Translations under genes and position numbers: made by a program
The notes under the pieces: model-generated
The model's database searches: none
The model's input: the letters and a program-made list of their open reading frames with translations, nothing else
Told to the model about the DNA's origin: nothing
Source of the DNA: Scleroderma bovista
Lineage: Eukaryota > Basidiomycota > Agaricomycetes > Boletales > Sclerodermataceae
Direction of reading: 5' to 3'
Length of the DNA: 64,000 nucleotides
Assembly: GCA_037178675.1 (NCBI GenBank)
Contig: JAYMGJ010000048.1
Location: 62,001-126,000, forward strand
Shown here: positions 11,618-22,376 of the stretch, piece by piece
Numbering within the stretch: the first letter of the stretch is position 1
Layout of the letters: every line of letters begins with the position of its first letter

Positions 11618-13651
11618 ATGTTCCGTTTGGCCGCACAGAGAGCAATTGCCAGCAGACTCTCTGGCTCTCCCAGAGGTATTCCCATGAACGTGCCGGTGAC
11701 AATAACCTTGGCTGACTTGTTTACTCAAAGCCGTTCTGAGGGTGTCTCCCTACCACACCCGGTGCTGGACTACGTCATGGAGGCCGTCCTACCACCAGCT
11801 TCCTTCCTTCACGGCCATAGGTAAGACGTTATACACGCTGTGCTGATACTGGTTGAGTCAAAGGATTAGGCCGGCGTGGCTACGCTGACGCTGCAAGCAA
11901 GTTTTCACGTTCAAAACCTCATATGAACATTGGCACGATCGGTAATTATTGTTTCAATTGCTATTTCACGCTTTCTTACCGTGGACATAGGTCATGTCGA
12001 CCACGGCAAGACGACTCTCACCGCAGCCATCACCAAGGTGCTTGCAGACCAAGGTTCAGCCAAGTTCACAGACTACTCCCAAATCGACAAGGCACCCGAG
12101 GAAAAGGCCCGTGGTATCACCATTAACTCGGCCCACGTCGAGTACGAGTCCGCAAACCGTCATTATGCCCACGTCGACTGTCCGGGTCACTCCGATTGTT
12201 CGTCTCAGTTGCCGCCTTTTGAACTCAACCCTTCACATTCGCTTTGCAGACGTCAAAAATATGATCACAGGTGCTGCTCAGATGGATGGGGGTATCATTG
12301 TCGTCGCAGCCACAGATGGCCAAATGCCCCAAACGCGTGAACATCTTCTACTTGCCCGCCAAGTTGGCATCAAGAAACTTGTCGTCTTCATTAACAAGGT
12401 CGACATGATATCCGACCCTGAGATGCTTGAGCTTGTCGACATGGAAATGCGTGATCTTCTTTCCACTTACAATTTTGACGGTGAAGAAACTCCCATCGTT
12501 ATGGGCTCCGCTTTGGCTGCTTTGGAGGGACGCGACGACGCAATTGGCAGGGATAAGATTTTGGAACTCGTCCAGAAGTGCGATGAATGGTTGGACGTTC
12601 CTGCGCGTAAGTTCTGCTGCCTTATCCACTGCCGTCCCTTACCGGTCATTATATAGGCGACCTTGACAAGCCATTTTTGATGCCGGTTGAGGGTGAGTAT
12701 CGTTACGTATTGGGGTGTTGACGTGCTAACAGCCTGGTAGATGTCTTCTCGATCTCCGGTCGTGGAACTGTGGCCACTGGTCGTGTGTGTGCCTTTCTAG
12801 TGTTTGTTATGCGACTCTTTACCTGCCATCACTTAGGCGGAGCGCGGGCTCATAAAAAAAGGTGACGAAGTTGAAGTTCTTGGTCTCGGTACCTCCTTCA
12901 AGACTACGGTCACTGGGATCGGTACGTAGACATGTCTCGCGCTGCAGGCACTGATTCTGAGTTTTGGATAGAGATGTTCCACAAGGAACTTGACCGTGTA
13001 CGAGTCCCGTTTCATTTGCTAGATGATTATTTCTGAAAGTCGAACCATAGGGAGAGGCTGGTGATAACATGGGTTGTTTACTTCGCGGTATCAAGCGTGA
13101 CGACCTGAAACGTGGCCAAATTATCGCTGCACCGGGCTCAATTAAAGCTGTTAAGACGTTCGTTGCACAACTTTACATTCTGAGCAAAGATGAGGGTATG
13201 TTCGCCTGCACCTGGACTGTGGATCTGCTTCAATTATTTCCCAAAGGTGGTCGCTATACGCCGTTCATGGCTCATTATCGCCCACAGTTGTTCCTTCGGA
13301 CTGCTGATATCACAACCTCGCTAACGTTCCCAGATGGCACCCCTGATGCGGAGGATAAAATGGTTAGTTTTTTTAGTGTCAATGTCCATTTACTCGACTA
13401 AACATTACGCTAGGTCATGCCTGGAGACAATGTGGAGATGGTCTGCAGTCTTCACACCGATGTTGCTGCAGAGGCTGGCTCTCGGTGAGTTACTTGATTC
13501 GCGGCCATTGCTCTCTTACAATTCTGTGTAGTTTCACGCTGCGGGAGGGTAACAAGACCAGTGAGTACCAGTTCCTCGGTTTAATATCGCACTGACCCTG
13601 AAGTTTGCAGTTGGTACTGGAATTGTCACCAAGATCCTGGAGTACGCATGA
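11618..13651 (+). CDS. TUF1: Mitochondrial elongation factor Tu
   Basis: GTPase that delivers aminoacyl-tRNA to the mitochondrial ribosome. Exon 1 (11618-11675) encodes the Arg-rich presequence start [19 protein letters not shown]. Introns at 11676-11730 and 11821-11869 are needed to keep the frame into [21 protein letters not shown]-domain motifs: [10 protein letters not shown] (G1), RGITI (G2), DCPGH (G3), NKVD (G4). Domains 2 and 3 follow ([27 protein letters not shown]). The end is [13 protein letters not shown] with stop at 13649-13651. About ten short introns. Length and motifs are those of bacterial-type EF-Tu, so an organellar role is secure. This is a separate gene from the cytosolic eEF1A at 59.4 kb. 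Confidence 0.96.
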
Positions 13652-13919
13652 GACAGCTAAGAAGTAGAGTATTGCTTATAATCACAGACCCACTTGCATC
13701 ATATTCGCACCCCCTCTCCGCATTACATGGTTGGGAACTAAGAAATACAAGCATTTGCTATGCTACATACCTTGTGTGAAAACTTGGCTCCAGTACCCCC
13801 CCTAATGTCGATACCTCCGGTTTGCCGAGGACCAATTTCGTCCGCGTAAAAAATTGCCTTGGTGACTTGGTCTCACTCTCACACCTCCACCATCCACATA
13901 CACTCGTCGATAGTCAGCT

Positions 13920-14704
13920 ATGATGTTCACTGCAATTCGCTCAGCTGCCCGCGCGAGGGCATCGTTGTCGGCGGCCACGAGACCCTGCCCTTCACCATTC
14001 CGATTACTCCCAAGCTACCGGACCATCGTCAGTGCGTGTACATTTCACAGACTGCATTCTCTGTTCGCCAAGCACACCGCCAACCATATTCTGTGTTTCT
14101 TTTCTAGCCACGAGATATACCAAGGAACACGAAGCCATCGTTTTCGACAGTGATACAGGTGTAGGTGTCGTGTCGATTACGGAACATGCGCAGGAGAGCC
14201 TGGGAGACGTTGTCTTTGTCGAACTGCCTGTGGTAGGCACCATGGTGGCCAAGGGCGGTGAGTATGGATGAATTGTGGTCGTGTGAGGATTTAATACGGA
14301 CATGGTCTGATCTCTCTTTTTTTCTCCTTGTACAGACCAGATCGGTGCTGTCGAGAGCGTCAAGGCAGCTTCGGACATAGTTGAGTGATCATATTCTTTG
14401 GTGGTGAACATGGCCAACCGAGTTGTAGTATGCTCCGGTATCGGGAGAGATTTCGCAGGTGAATGAGGATCTTAATGACAGACCGGGGCTTTTGAATAGC
14501 ACGCCCGAGGGTGACGGTGAGAACTTGTTGGCACACACACGGCTTTCACACTGAGATACTGGCAGGCTGGCTTTGCAAGATTAAGCTTTCCGAGCCAAGC
14601 GAGGTGAGATCACATTGCTCTGATTTCACACGACTGACCAGATGCATTCGAAGATGGACGCACTGTTGACGGCGGAGGGCTACAAGGAGACGTGTGAGTC
14701 GTAG
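13920..14704 (+). CDS. GCV3: Glycine cleavage system H protein, mitochondrial
   Basis: Lipoyl carrier that shuttles the aminomethyl group between the P, T and L proteins of the glycine decarboxylase complex. ATG at 13920, with a second in-frame ATG directly after. The mitochondrial presequence is Arg/Ser/Ala-rich ([14 protein letters not shown]). The body reads [20 protein letters not shown], then [19 protein letters not shown]. The lipoylation site is the Lys in [12 protein letters not shown], just after an intron. The C-terminal part is [20 protein letters not shown] and [19 protein letters not shown], with stop at 14702-14704. Four or five introns of about 50-65 nt. Convergent with the ESSS gene. 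Confidence 0.94.
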
Positions 14705-14869
14705 TAAATGGGTGATATATGGCGTCAACCGCCACTTCCGTTATCTAATCCGTTAGACGATAGACATTCTATTGTGTTTTATAGCTGCATGGGTCTGCGT
14801 CCGAGTCCGACGAATATATGGTTATCAAGTGTCTGTCGGATCACCGGAGCGTGCGATGTAACAGGACTT

Positions 14870-15305
14870 CTATGACGAGGGACGTTCATACTTGTACTTT
14901 TCCTCCCTTGCCTCCATCCGCTCCTTTGCTTCCTTCAGAGCCCATGTTTGTATGCTAGAGAGACGTGTGAAGTAGAGAACGGAGTATGACGGCCCATGCG
15001 CACCTCGTGTCCGGTTTATAGTAGAGCAGCACGGCGGCGGCCAGCATCGACCCAAACATGCCCACATACCAAATGTTCTCCCAATCTTCCTTCACCCGTT
15101 TCTGGCCCGGAGGGAGGGGCTACACGAGTGGTGTCGGTCAGCAAGCACGACTTCGGTTTCCGACCAGACCAGACCAGACCTTTTCGCCAAACAGCCATCC
15201 GCCGGGTTCATTGTAGTGGGGTGCACCATGAGACGCACAACGGCGACCAAGCAGTGCACGGCAGTGGCCAGTTGTCTTGAGCGTTCTCAGTAGTTGAATA
15301 GCCAT
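14870..15305 (-). CDS. Complex I accessory subunit ESSS (NDUFB11 type)
   Basis: Small single-span accessory subunit of mitochondrial NADH:ubiquinone oxidoreductase. ATG at 15305 gives MAIQLLRTLKTTGHCRALLG, a basic presequence, then GAPHYNEPGGWLFGEK. After an intron the mature part reads PLPPGQKRVKEDWENIWYVG, then the membrane span MFGSMLAAAVLLYY. After a second intron come TWALKEAKERMEAR and KYKYERPSS, with the stop at 14870-14872. Three exons. The first intron's donor lies in a GGTCT pentamer repeat. The product is assigned by my memory of fungal ESSS proteins. It is divergent from SPF30, with 89 bp between start codons. Confidence 0.8.
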
Positions 15306-15394
15306 GACTTGCGGGATGGGAGCGTTGGAGGTGTGTGGTGGACCAAAACACCCGTAAACAGACACAACTTGCGACCTTGACATACTCCATCGAC
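15306..15394. promoter_or_regulatory. 89-bp divergent promoter ESSS / SPF30
   Basis: Region between the ATG of the complex I ESSS gene (minus) and the chosen ATG of SPF30 (plus). Nothing is recognisable in it. Confidence 0.4.
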
Positions 15395-16177
15395 ATGGAC
15401 AAGGCGGATTTGGAAACATATCAAGTGCAGCTCTCCCAGGTCGAGTTTGCGCTCCAGACCGACTCCGAGAATGAACAGCTCCTGTCGCTGCGGTCAGAAT
15501 TGGGCCAACTCATCTCCCTTGCGCAAGAAGCGATCGCCCAGGCGGAGCTCGTCGCGTCGACCTCTCGCAACGGTGTGTCCCGCAAATCAGCATCAGCGAC
15601 GCCGGCGTTTACATGGTCTGCTGGGGATGAATGCTTTGCCAAGTATTCTGGGGACGGGAATTGGTACCCTGCACGGGTTATCAGCGTGGGCGGATCGACA
15701 GAGAATCCTGTGTATAGCATTGTCTTCCGGGGATATAACAATACTGAGCTAGTCAAAGGCTCAGAGATAAAATCGTTGCCGGCCAACCACCAGGAGAAGG
15801 CGCCAGCAGCAGCGAACAAGCGGAAGCTAACCAAGACAGAGGAAGAGGAAAGGGAGAAGAAGAAGAAGAAGAACGAGAAGAAGCTGGAGGTAAAGGCGGC
15901 AAAAGCCAAGGAACAGATGGTGAAGCAGGCTCAGTGGCAAAAGTTTGCAAAAAAGGCGGAAAAGAAGGGGGTGCAGATAGCTGGTATGTCGGGTACGAGT
16001 ATTTTCAAGACGCCTGACAACCCGCTAGGACGAGGTGAGGGTCTTTATCGTCGCTCATCTATCTATTAAGCTAACGGGGATGCAGTTGGAGTGACAGGGA
16101 GTGGCCAGGGGATGACAGAGGTCAAGCTGATGGGCAAGCACAAGTTCTCGCAGATGGATGATGGTACGGATCGATAG
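15395..16177 (+). CDS. SPF30: Splicing factor SPF30 / SMNDC1 (Tudor domain)
   Basis: Nuclear splicing factor needed for assembly of the U4/U6.U5 tri-snRNP. I choose the ATG at 15395 (MDKADLETYQVQLSQVEFAL) because conservation begins there; the frame is open further upstream. The N-terminal coiled coil is followed by the Tudor domain (about residues 70-125): WSAGDECFAKYSGDGNWYPA, RVISVG and YSIVFRGYNNTE, with the aromatic cage residues. Then comes a long Lys/Glu stretch (KKKKKNEKK). One intron starts after GGACGAG. Exon 2 (VGVTGSGQGMTEV, GKHKF) ends at a stop at 16175-16177. GDGNWYPA is the Tudor signature. Confidence 0.92.
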
Positions 16178-17072
16178 AAGATGTGCGACATACATCTCAT
16201 CTTGGCTCGGCGGCGAGCTGGACGCCCGGACGGTGGTGCTGGATGATGACCATACGTGTCTCTCCCTTTCTTCATTTCTTCAGCCACTTACCACGGCCTC
16301 TCGCCTTTCTTGCTGTCGTCGAACTATTTATCAGACACGCCGACATCACGAGGGTGCATTTCTAGTGGTATGATGACTTGGACGGGAGGGGAAGCAAAGT
16401 GTATGGACGATCGACCATGAGAATGAAAGCAAATTGGGTGAGCTTCTGTGACGAGTAAGGGTCATGCACGATATCCCAGTACTGGCTTTGATTAGACGAT
16501 TCCTCGGGCTGCGAGGAGGATCTGCCCCAAGGTTCAGAGGTCGAGGGTCCTCCGAACGCGCGCCGTCAAGTGTGGGGAGCGGGGGGGGGAGGGGACGCTG
16601 GGATACCCGGGTACGCCAGCTTCCGGGCAGCACTTCGCGCCAAGCTGTAGGCATTTCCCCACACAGCCTCGCCTTTAGAAAGGTATGGACAGTGACTGAG
16701 TGGGCTGCCAGGTTCCACGGACGCGGCGGTTTCCGATGAAGTGAGATCAGTGTTTCCCTCGGAAAGGGATGTGCGCTTTCATTAGTAAGGGTTTTCTTTC
16801 TCCACTTGGGGACCGACGGCTTCGCCATCTCTAGGTGTTTGAACGGCAACGGTCGCCATCTGTGCTATATGGGAGTCGCGACCTGGCTAGTCCCCATTTA
16901 TGTCGCTCGTTGGGGTGATCATCGTGCTGCCTGTGAGATTGTCAGATGGACTCGGAGGGTGGTTTCCATATGTGTCCTTGTTCCCGCGAGTGGCTTCCCA
17001 AGGGCGCGACCGAATCAACATTCAAATTTTACAGCGGATGCGCGTGTATGTGCTACGATGGGTCTAAATGGA
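16178..17072. other. Convergent intergenic region of about 0.9 kb
   Basis: Lies between the 3' ends of SPF30 (plus) and the unknown gene ending at 17073 (minus). Open frames on both strands (for example 16346-16849 minus) have no family resemblance and no splice pattern. A G-rich run sits near 16575-16600. I see no gene or RNA here, but it is longer than most gaps in the window. Confidence 0.4.
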
Positions 17073-17786
17073 CTACAGACTTCCGAAATACCCAGCTGGA
17101 ATGCTCATCAGCGGAGCATGTGGATCATCGAGGCACCCGGTTGGCTGGTAGGTGGCACCGTCTGGGCCCAAGAAGGCCTGATCGGGCAGTGGAGTGTAAT
17201 CGGAGGTGGCGACAACGTCAGCAGAGTGGCTTCGCTGAGGGATGTCTGGGCTGTGAGCGGCCTTGACATCGGCTGACAGGTCCAAGAACTGTGGCAAACG
17301 TAAACACAGTGGCAAGGAGAGGGGTGGAGACCCACCATTTGTTCCTCTGCCATGATGTTTTGGTGGAGGGCCTTGTTGATGTTCTGCATGTAGACCAGGA
17401 GCGTGCGGATGCTGCGTGAGGAGAGGCCCCTGTAGGTCGAGACCCGTTCGAGGGCCAGCGGGGGGATCTGGACGAGCCTGAGCTGCTCGTGCAGGTACAG
17501 GACGTAATGCTCGAGGCATTCCAGATAGTGGCGTTTCTTTTCGTGGGATGAGATGGAGTCGCTGAGTGCGAACGGTGTGGGTCAGCATCGCAGCAAAGTG
17601 GTCGAGGACATACGGGTCGGTTGGGACGAAACCGATTTCCTCGGCGACAGCACGCTGGCGAGCCCTGCGCTGGGTCTCTGTCCTGTTCGCGGTGGGGGGG
17701 AGGGGGGGAGGGGGGGGGCCAGTGGCGCCGAGGAGTTCTGAGGGGGTGGGGACGAGCACCTGTGGGTGGTATGCGTAGGGGAGCAT
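17073..17786 (-). CDS. Unknown conserved-looking protein A, paralogue of its divergent neighbour
   Basis: Not recognised. Three exons, 17614-17786, 17336-17561 and 17073-17288, total 615 nt and give 204 residues. The first intron (52 nt) has a textbook GTATGT donor, a CTGAC branch site and a cactcag acceptor. The first ATG in the open frame is at 17786. Residues 21-32 are mostly Pro, encoded by a long G-rich run (C-rich on the coding strand). A basic stretch (RRARQRA, 40-46) is followed by EKKRHYLECLEHYVLYLHEQ, an amphipathic helix, then a Pro break, STYRGLSS and a second helix (IRTLLVYMQNINKAL). Residues 66-117 align without gaps to residues 131-182 of the neighbour at 18041. A basic region plus helix suggests a DNA-binding or dimerising protein, which is inference only. 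Confidence 0.7.
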   Translation of the reverse strand: MLPYAYHPQVLVPTPSELLGATGPPPPPLPPTANRTETQRRARQRAVAEEIGFVPTDPYVLDHFAAMLTHTVRTQRLHLIPRKETPLSGMPRALRPVPARAAQARPDPPAGPRTGLDLQGPLLTQHPHAPGLHAEHQQGPPPKHHGRGTNGGSPPLSLPLCLRLPQFLDLSADVKAAHSPDIPQRSHSADVVATSDYTPLPDQAFLGPDGATYQPTGCLDDPHAPLMSIPAGYFGSL

Positions 17787-18040
17787 TGGGACGACGAGGA
17801 GATGGGGGCCGGGGGTGCTTAAATAAGCCAGGATCTGCGAGTCTGGAGTCCGAGGACAAGGTTCTGTGATCTCCGCCAAATTGTCGCGGAGATGGAATCC
17901 TCGCGCGGGGTTTCAGCGGCGCAATTTCCCACGGAGGCAACCAAGTCTAATTACTTGCTCCGACTCGGAGACCCTTTCCTTTTCGGGTCAGCCCCTCCCC
18001 TCTATTTAATTTCTCTGCTCTCCCCCGTTGCTCGCCAGCC
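17787..18040. promoter_or_regulatory. 254-bp shared promoter of the divergent paralogue pair
   Basis: Region between the two ATGs. Each gene has a TATTTAA box at nearly equal distance: 17819-17825 (minus strand, 39 nt before the ATG at 17786) and 18003-18009 (plus strand, 38 nt before the ATG at 18041). A bidirectional promoter is likely, with short 5' leaders. Confidence 0.6.
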
Positions 18041-18951
18041 ATGTCCTACTTCCCCGGCAGCGTCGCGTTCCCCCGCTCTCTGCCCTCGTCTGCCTCTGCG
18101 TCCACCTCATCCGCCTCGCCCCCAAGCGGCTCTCCCCAGTCCATGTACCAGTCGGACGCCTACCCCCCGCCAGATACCGCCTTGCATGCACCCTTTGGCA
18201 CCAAGGGGCACTCCTCCAGACACTCGGCCATCAGTTTTCCTGAGTCCGGAATAGAAATCCCGCTCGCTGCACCGCTGGACGACCGTCCTGACGCCAGAAT
18301 TTCCATCCCACATCCCTACGCCCGCCTTCACGCCAAGAAAGACAGCTCGAAGCGTCGCAAGATCTGGAATCATGTGCTCGAAAAGCAGCTGTTCTCCCCC
18401 CAGGAATTGTCCGTCTGATCGCTTGTCATCCCTTTCGTGTGCGACATTGAGTGCATGATCTCTAGATCGACCATGGGCGCACCCCATAGACGCACCATAT
18501 ACATCGCATCCCTCGAAGCGCATATCGATCGCCTTCACAATCACCTGCTCGGATTTGGGCTGTATCCGGTCCCGTTTAGTCGCCTTGAACCTTACCGCGG
18601 CCTGAACTCAAAAACAGCCAAGGTACGTCAATTACGTAGCATGTTGCATCACGATCTTCCCCCGTGAACTCGTCATCCAGAGCATGGTCTCGGGCCTCCA
18701 GCACGATGCAACACAATCTAAATTGAAGCTGCTGGAGCTCGATCGCTCGGTGTGTGCTTGTCCCTGACCGCATGCCCGGTGCTCACCCCGTTTTCTAGAA
18801 TGCAGACCTGCGCAAGCTCCTGGGCAGACACAGCCCAGACAATGCATACCCTCTCTCACTCGAGGCAGACGTTCGGAGACACACGGTGGACCTGTCTGGG
18901 ATGGGCATGGGCACACACACTTACGTCAACCACCTCACATATTATCCGTGA
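18041..18951 (+). CDS. Unknown conserved-looking protein B, paralogue of its divergent neighbour
   Basis: Not recognised. Four exons (18041-18408, 18466-18622, 18681-18749, 18799-18951) sum to 747 nt and give 248 residues. The N-terminal 90 residues are Ser/Pro-rich and probably disordered. A basic patch follows (AKKDSSKRRKIW, 98-109), then a helix with regular hydrophobic spacing (RRTIYIASLEAHIDRLHNHL, 131-150), a Gly/Pro break, EPYRGLNSKTAK and a second coiled-coil-like helix (SMVSGLQHDA, then KLKLLELDRS). The layout of basic patch, helix, YRGL motif and helix is the same as in protein A on the other side of the promoter. It resembles a bZIP-like arrangement without a standard basic region; no function should be assigned. 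Confidence 0.72.
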
Positions 18952-19243
18952 TCTACTACCGCGAAAAAAAGACCCTGGGACATGAGGGAAAGGGGTCGCT
19001 TTGTGCACTGTTTTCGTCTGTGTTTGGCATGTACATTACGCACACTCGTCGCTCGAATTCACGGGAAATAGCGACCTTGCAGTTAGCTTGGGGGTCACCC
19101 CGATAGGAGCCTCTTTGGTGTCGGCAAACGGCGAGAACTAAGGTTTACGCCGAGACTGGCATCAGCATCGAGCAGGGGCGTAGATGACGTGCATATCAAC
19201 ATTGTAATGTACTACACACCGCTGTACTCGGACAAGATCCCGC

Positions 19244-21104
<1,861 letters not shown>

Positions 21105-21185
21105 GGGTTGGTGAAATCAATGCGGTCGTCGGATGCAGGAAGTTGCCACAAACAGTTTCTCCCCTTTCACATATGTACCAACTTG
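21105..21185. promoter_or_regulatory. 81-bp divergent promoter RIO2 / NAA40
   Basis: Region between the ATG of RIO2 (minus) and the ATG of NAA40 (plus). No clear core element is visible. Confidence 0.4.
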
Positions 21186-22125
21186 ATGCGCGCCAGTGTC
21201 GCCATCCGCAAGGCTAACAAGGTCGGCACATCTCTATCCCAGCACTTCCCTTCATGCAGATTTACATAGGCCACCGCGGCTGAACTGGCTGCGTCCGTCC
21301 CTGCCATCTACGAAGCAAGTGGGCACAAGTACACCTCGGAGCATCCTCTTCGTGCTCTCTTACTAACAGCACTGCACAGGTTCAATATTTCCGTGTCGAT
21401 CGGGCTTCTCCAAGTACGAGCGTGACCAGATATGGAGCGTGGTCGAGGAGAATATGTTCGACTTGTACATGGTTCTCCCCTCACTCGCCTATATCATGAC
21501 ATTTTGTACAACTAGCTATAATACCTCTTCCTTCGGCTGGGACCCACAATCCAAGAACCTAGAAATGTTCGATCCCCAGTCTCGTTTCATCATCGCACGC
21601 CTAGATGGCGGTGCCAGCGACCCCGTCAACATCTGCGCGTACACCATCTTTCGCTTCGACAGGGAGGAATACCAGAATGTCATCTACTGGTGCGTCTACA
21701 GCGGTTTCGCCGCACGGTATCTTCCGTGACCTCGTTGTGGGGTAAGCTATGAACTTCAGGTATCGAAACACGTCAGGCGGTACGGTCTTGGAAGGTGGCT
21801 GACCCTGAAACTTGCCGACATCGGCGCAGAGTGGGGGATGCAGAAGGTTGTGCTCACGGTATTTAAAGGTCTCTGATTTTGACACCTTCTTTACGCTGTC
21901 TTACCGTCTTATCCAGCCAATCAACCAGCGCTGTCGTTCTATACCTCCGTTGGGTGCGTCGTTTACTTCTCTAGACTTGTGTTCCAAATTTCCTTCTTAT
22001 CGTTCTCCAGCTTTCTGATCGATGAAAGTTCGCCAGATCATCCAGCGAACTCAGGGGACCAGGTTCTGGGCACGCACGACTACTCGATCTTATCCTTATC
22101 GATACCGATAGCATCAGTCAGATGA
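21186..22125 (+). CDS. NAA40: N-alpha-acetyltransferase NatD (Naa40)
   Basis: GNAT enzyme that acetylates the N-termini of histones H4 and H2A. ATG 21186, MRASVAIRKANK. The conserved core reads ERDQIWSVVEENMFDFYNTS, SFGWDP, FDPQSRFII, FRFDREEYQNVIYCYELQ, VSKHVRRYGLGRWL (the R-x2-G-x-G-x-[AW] acetyl-CoA loop), GMQKVVLTVFK, and IDESSPDHP, with stop at 22123-22125. Exon joins in the 3' half are clear: a gtacat donor after GACTT, and a gtgcgt donor before CTATGAACTTCAG. The exon 2/3 join near 21310-21400 is ambiguous (see findings). Divergent from RIO2. Confidence 0.88.
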
Positions 22126-22376
22126 AGATAAGAAACTACAAGAAGCAAAAACATGGCACATTACCAAGTTTTATAAACAGGTTGTTCCAATGGTGGGCAG
22201 AGGTCCAAAGTTACAATACAGTACATCAAACTACTGGGTAAGCCCTTGTGTCTATGACTTGGACCAAAACTACAACCTGGTAATCACCTTTACTATTGCC
22301 GAGATGAGTTCAGCTGGTCTACATAATCGTAAGTGGGTGGATCAACTCTAAAGTCAGCCTGTAGATTCGGGTGCAA

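Noticed and set aside
15421..15909. Minus-strand frame of 162 codons with Phe/Ser runs, membrane-like
   Set aside because: Antisense of the Lys/Glu-rich SPF30 exon; no start context or introns.
16346..16849. Minus-strand frame of 167 codons in the gap after SPF30
   Set aside because: Composition is Arg/Pro/Ser of a G/C-rich spacer. No family pattern, start codon context or splice sites.
17500..17640. Apparent frameshift in protein A between two convincing reading frames
   Set aside because: A 52-nt intron (17562-17613) with GTATGT donor, CTGAC branch site and CAG acceptor joins both frames exactly.
17073..18951. Mating-type (homeodomain) locus, because such loci also hold divergent regulator pairs
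   Set aside because: Neither protein shows the WFxNxR homeodomain helix, and no mating-type flanking gene is present.
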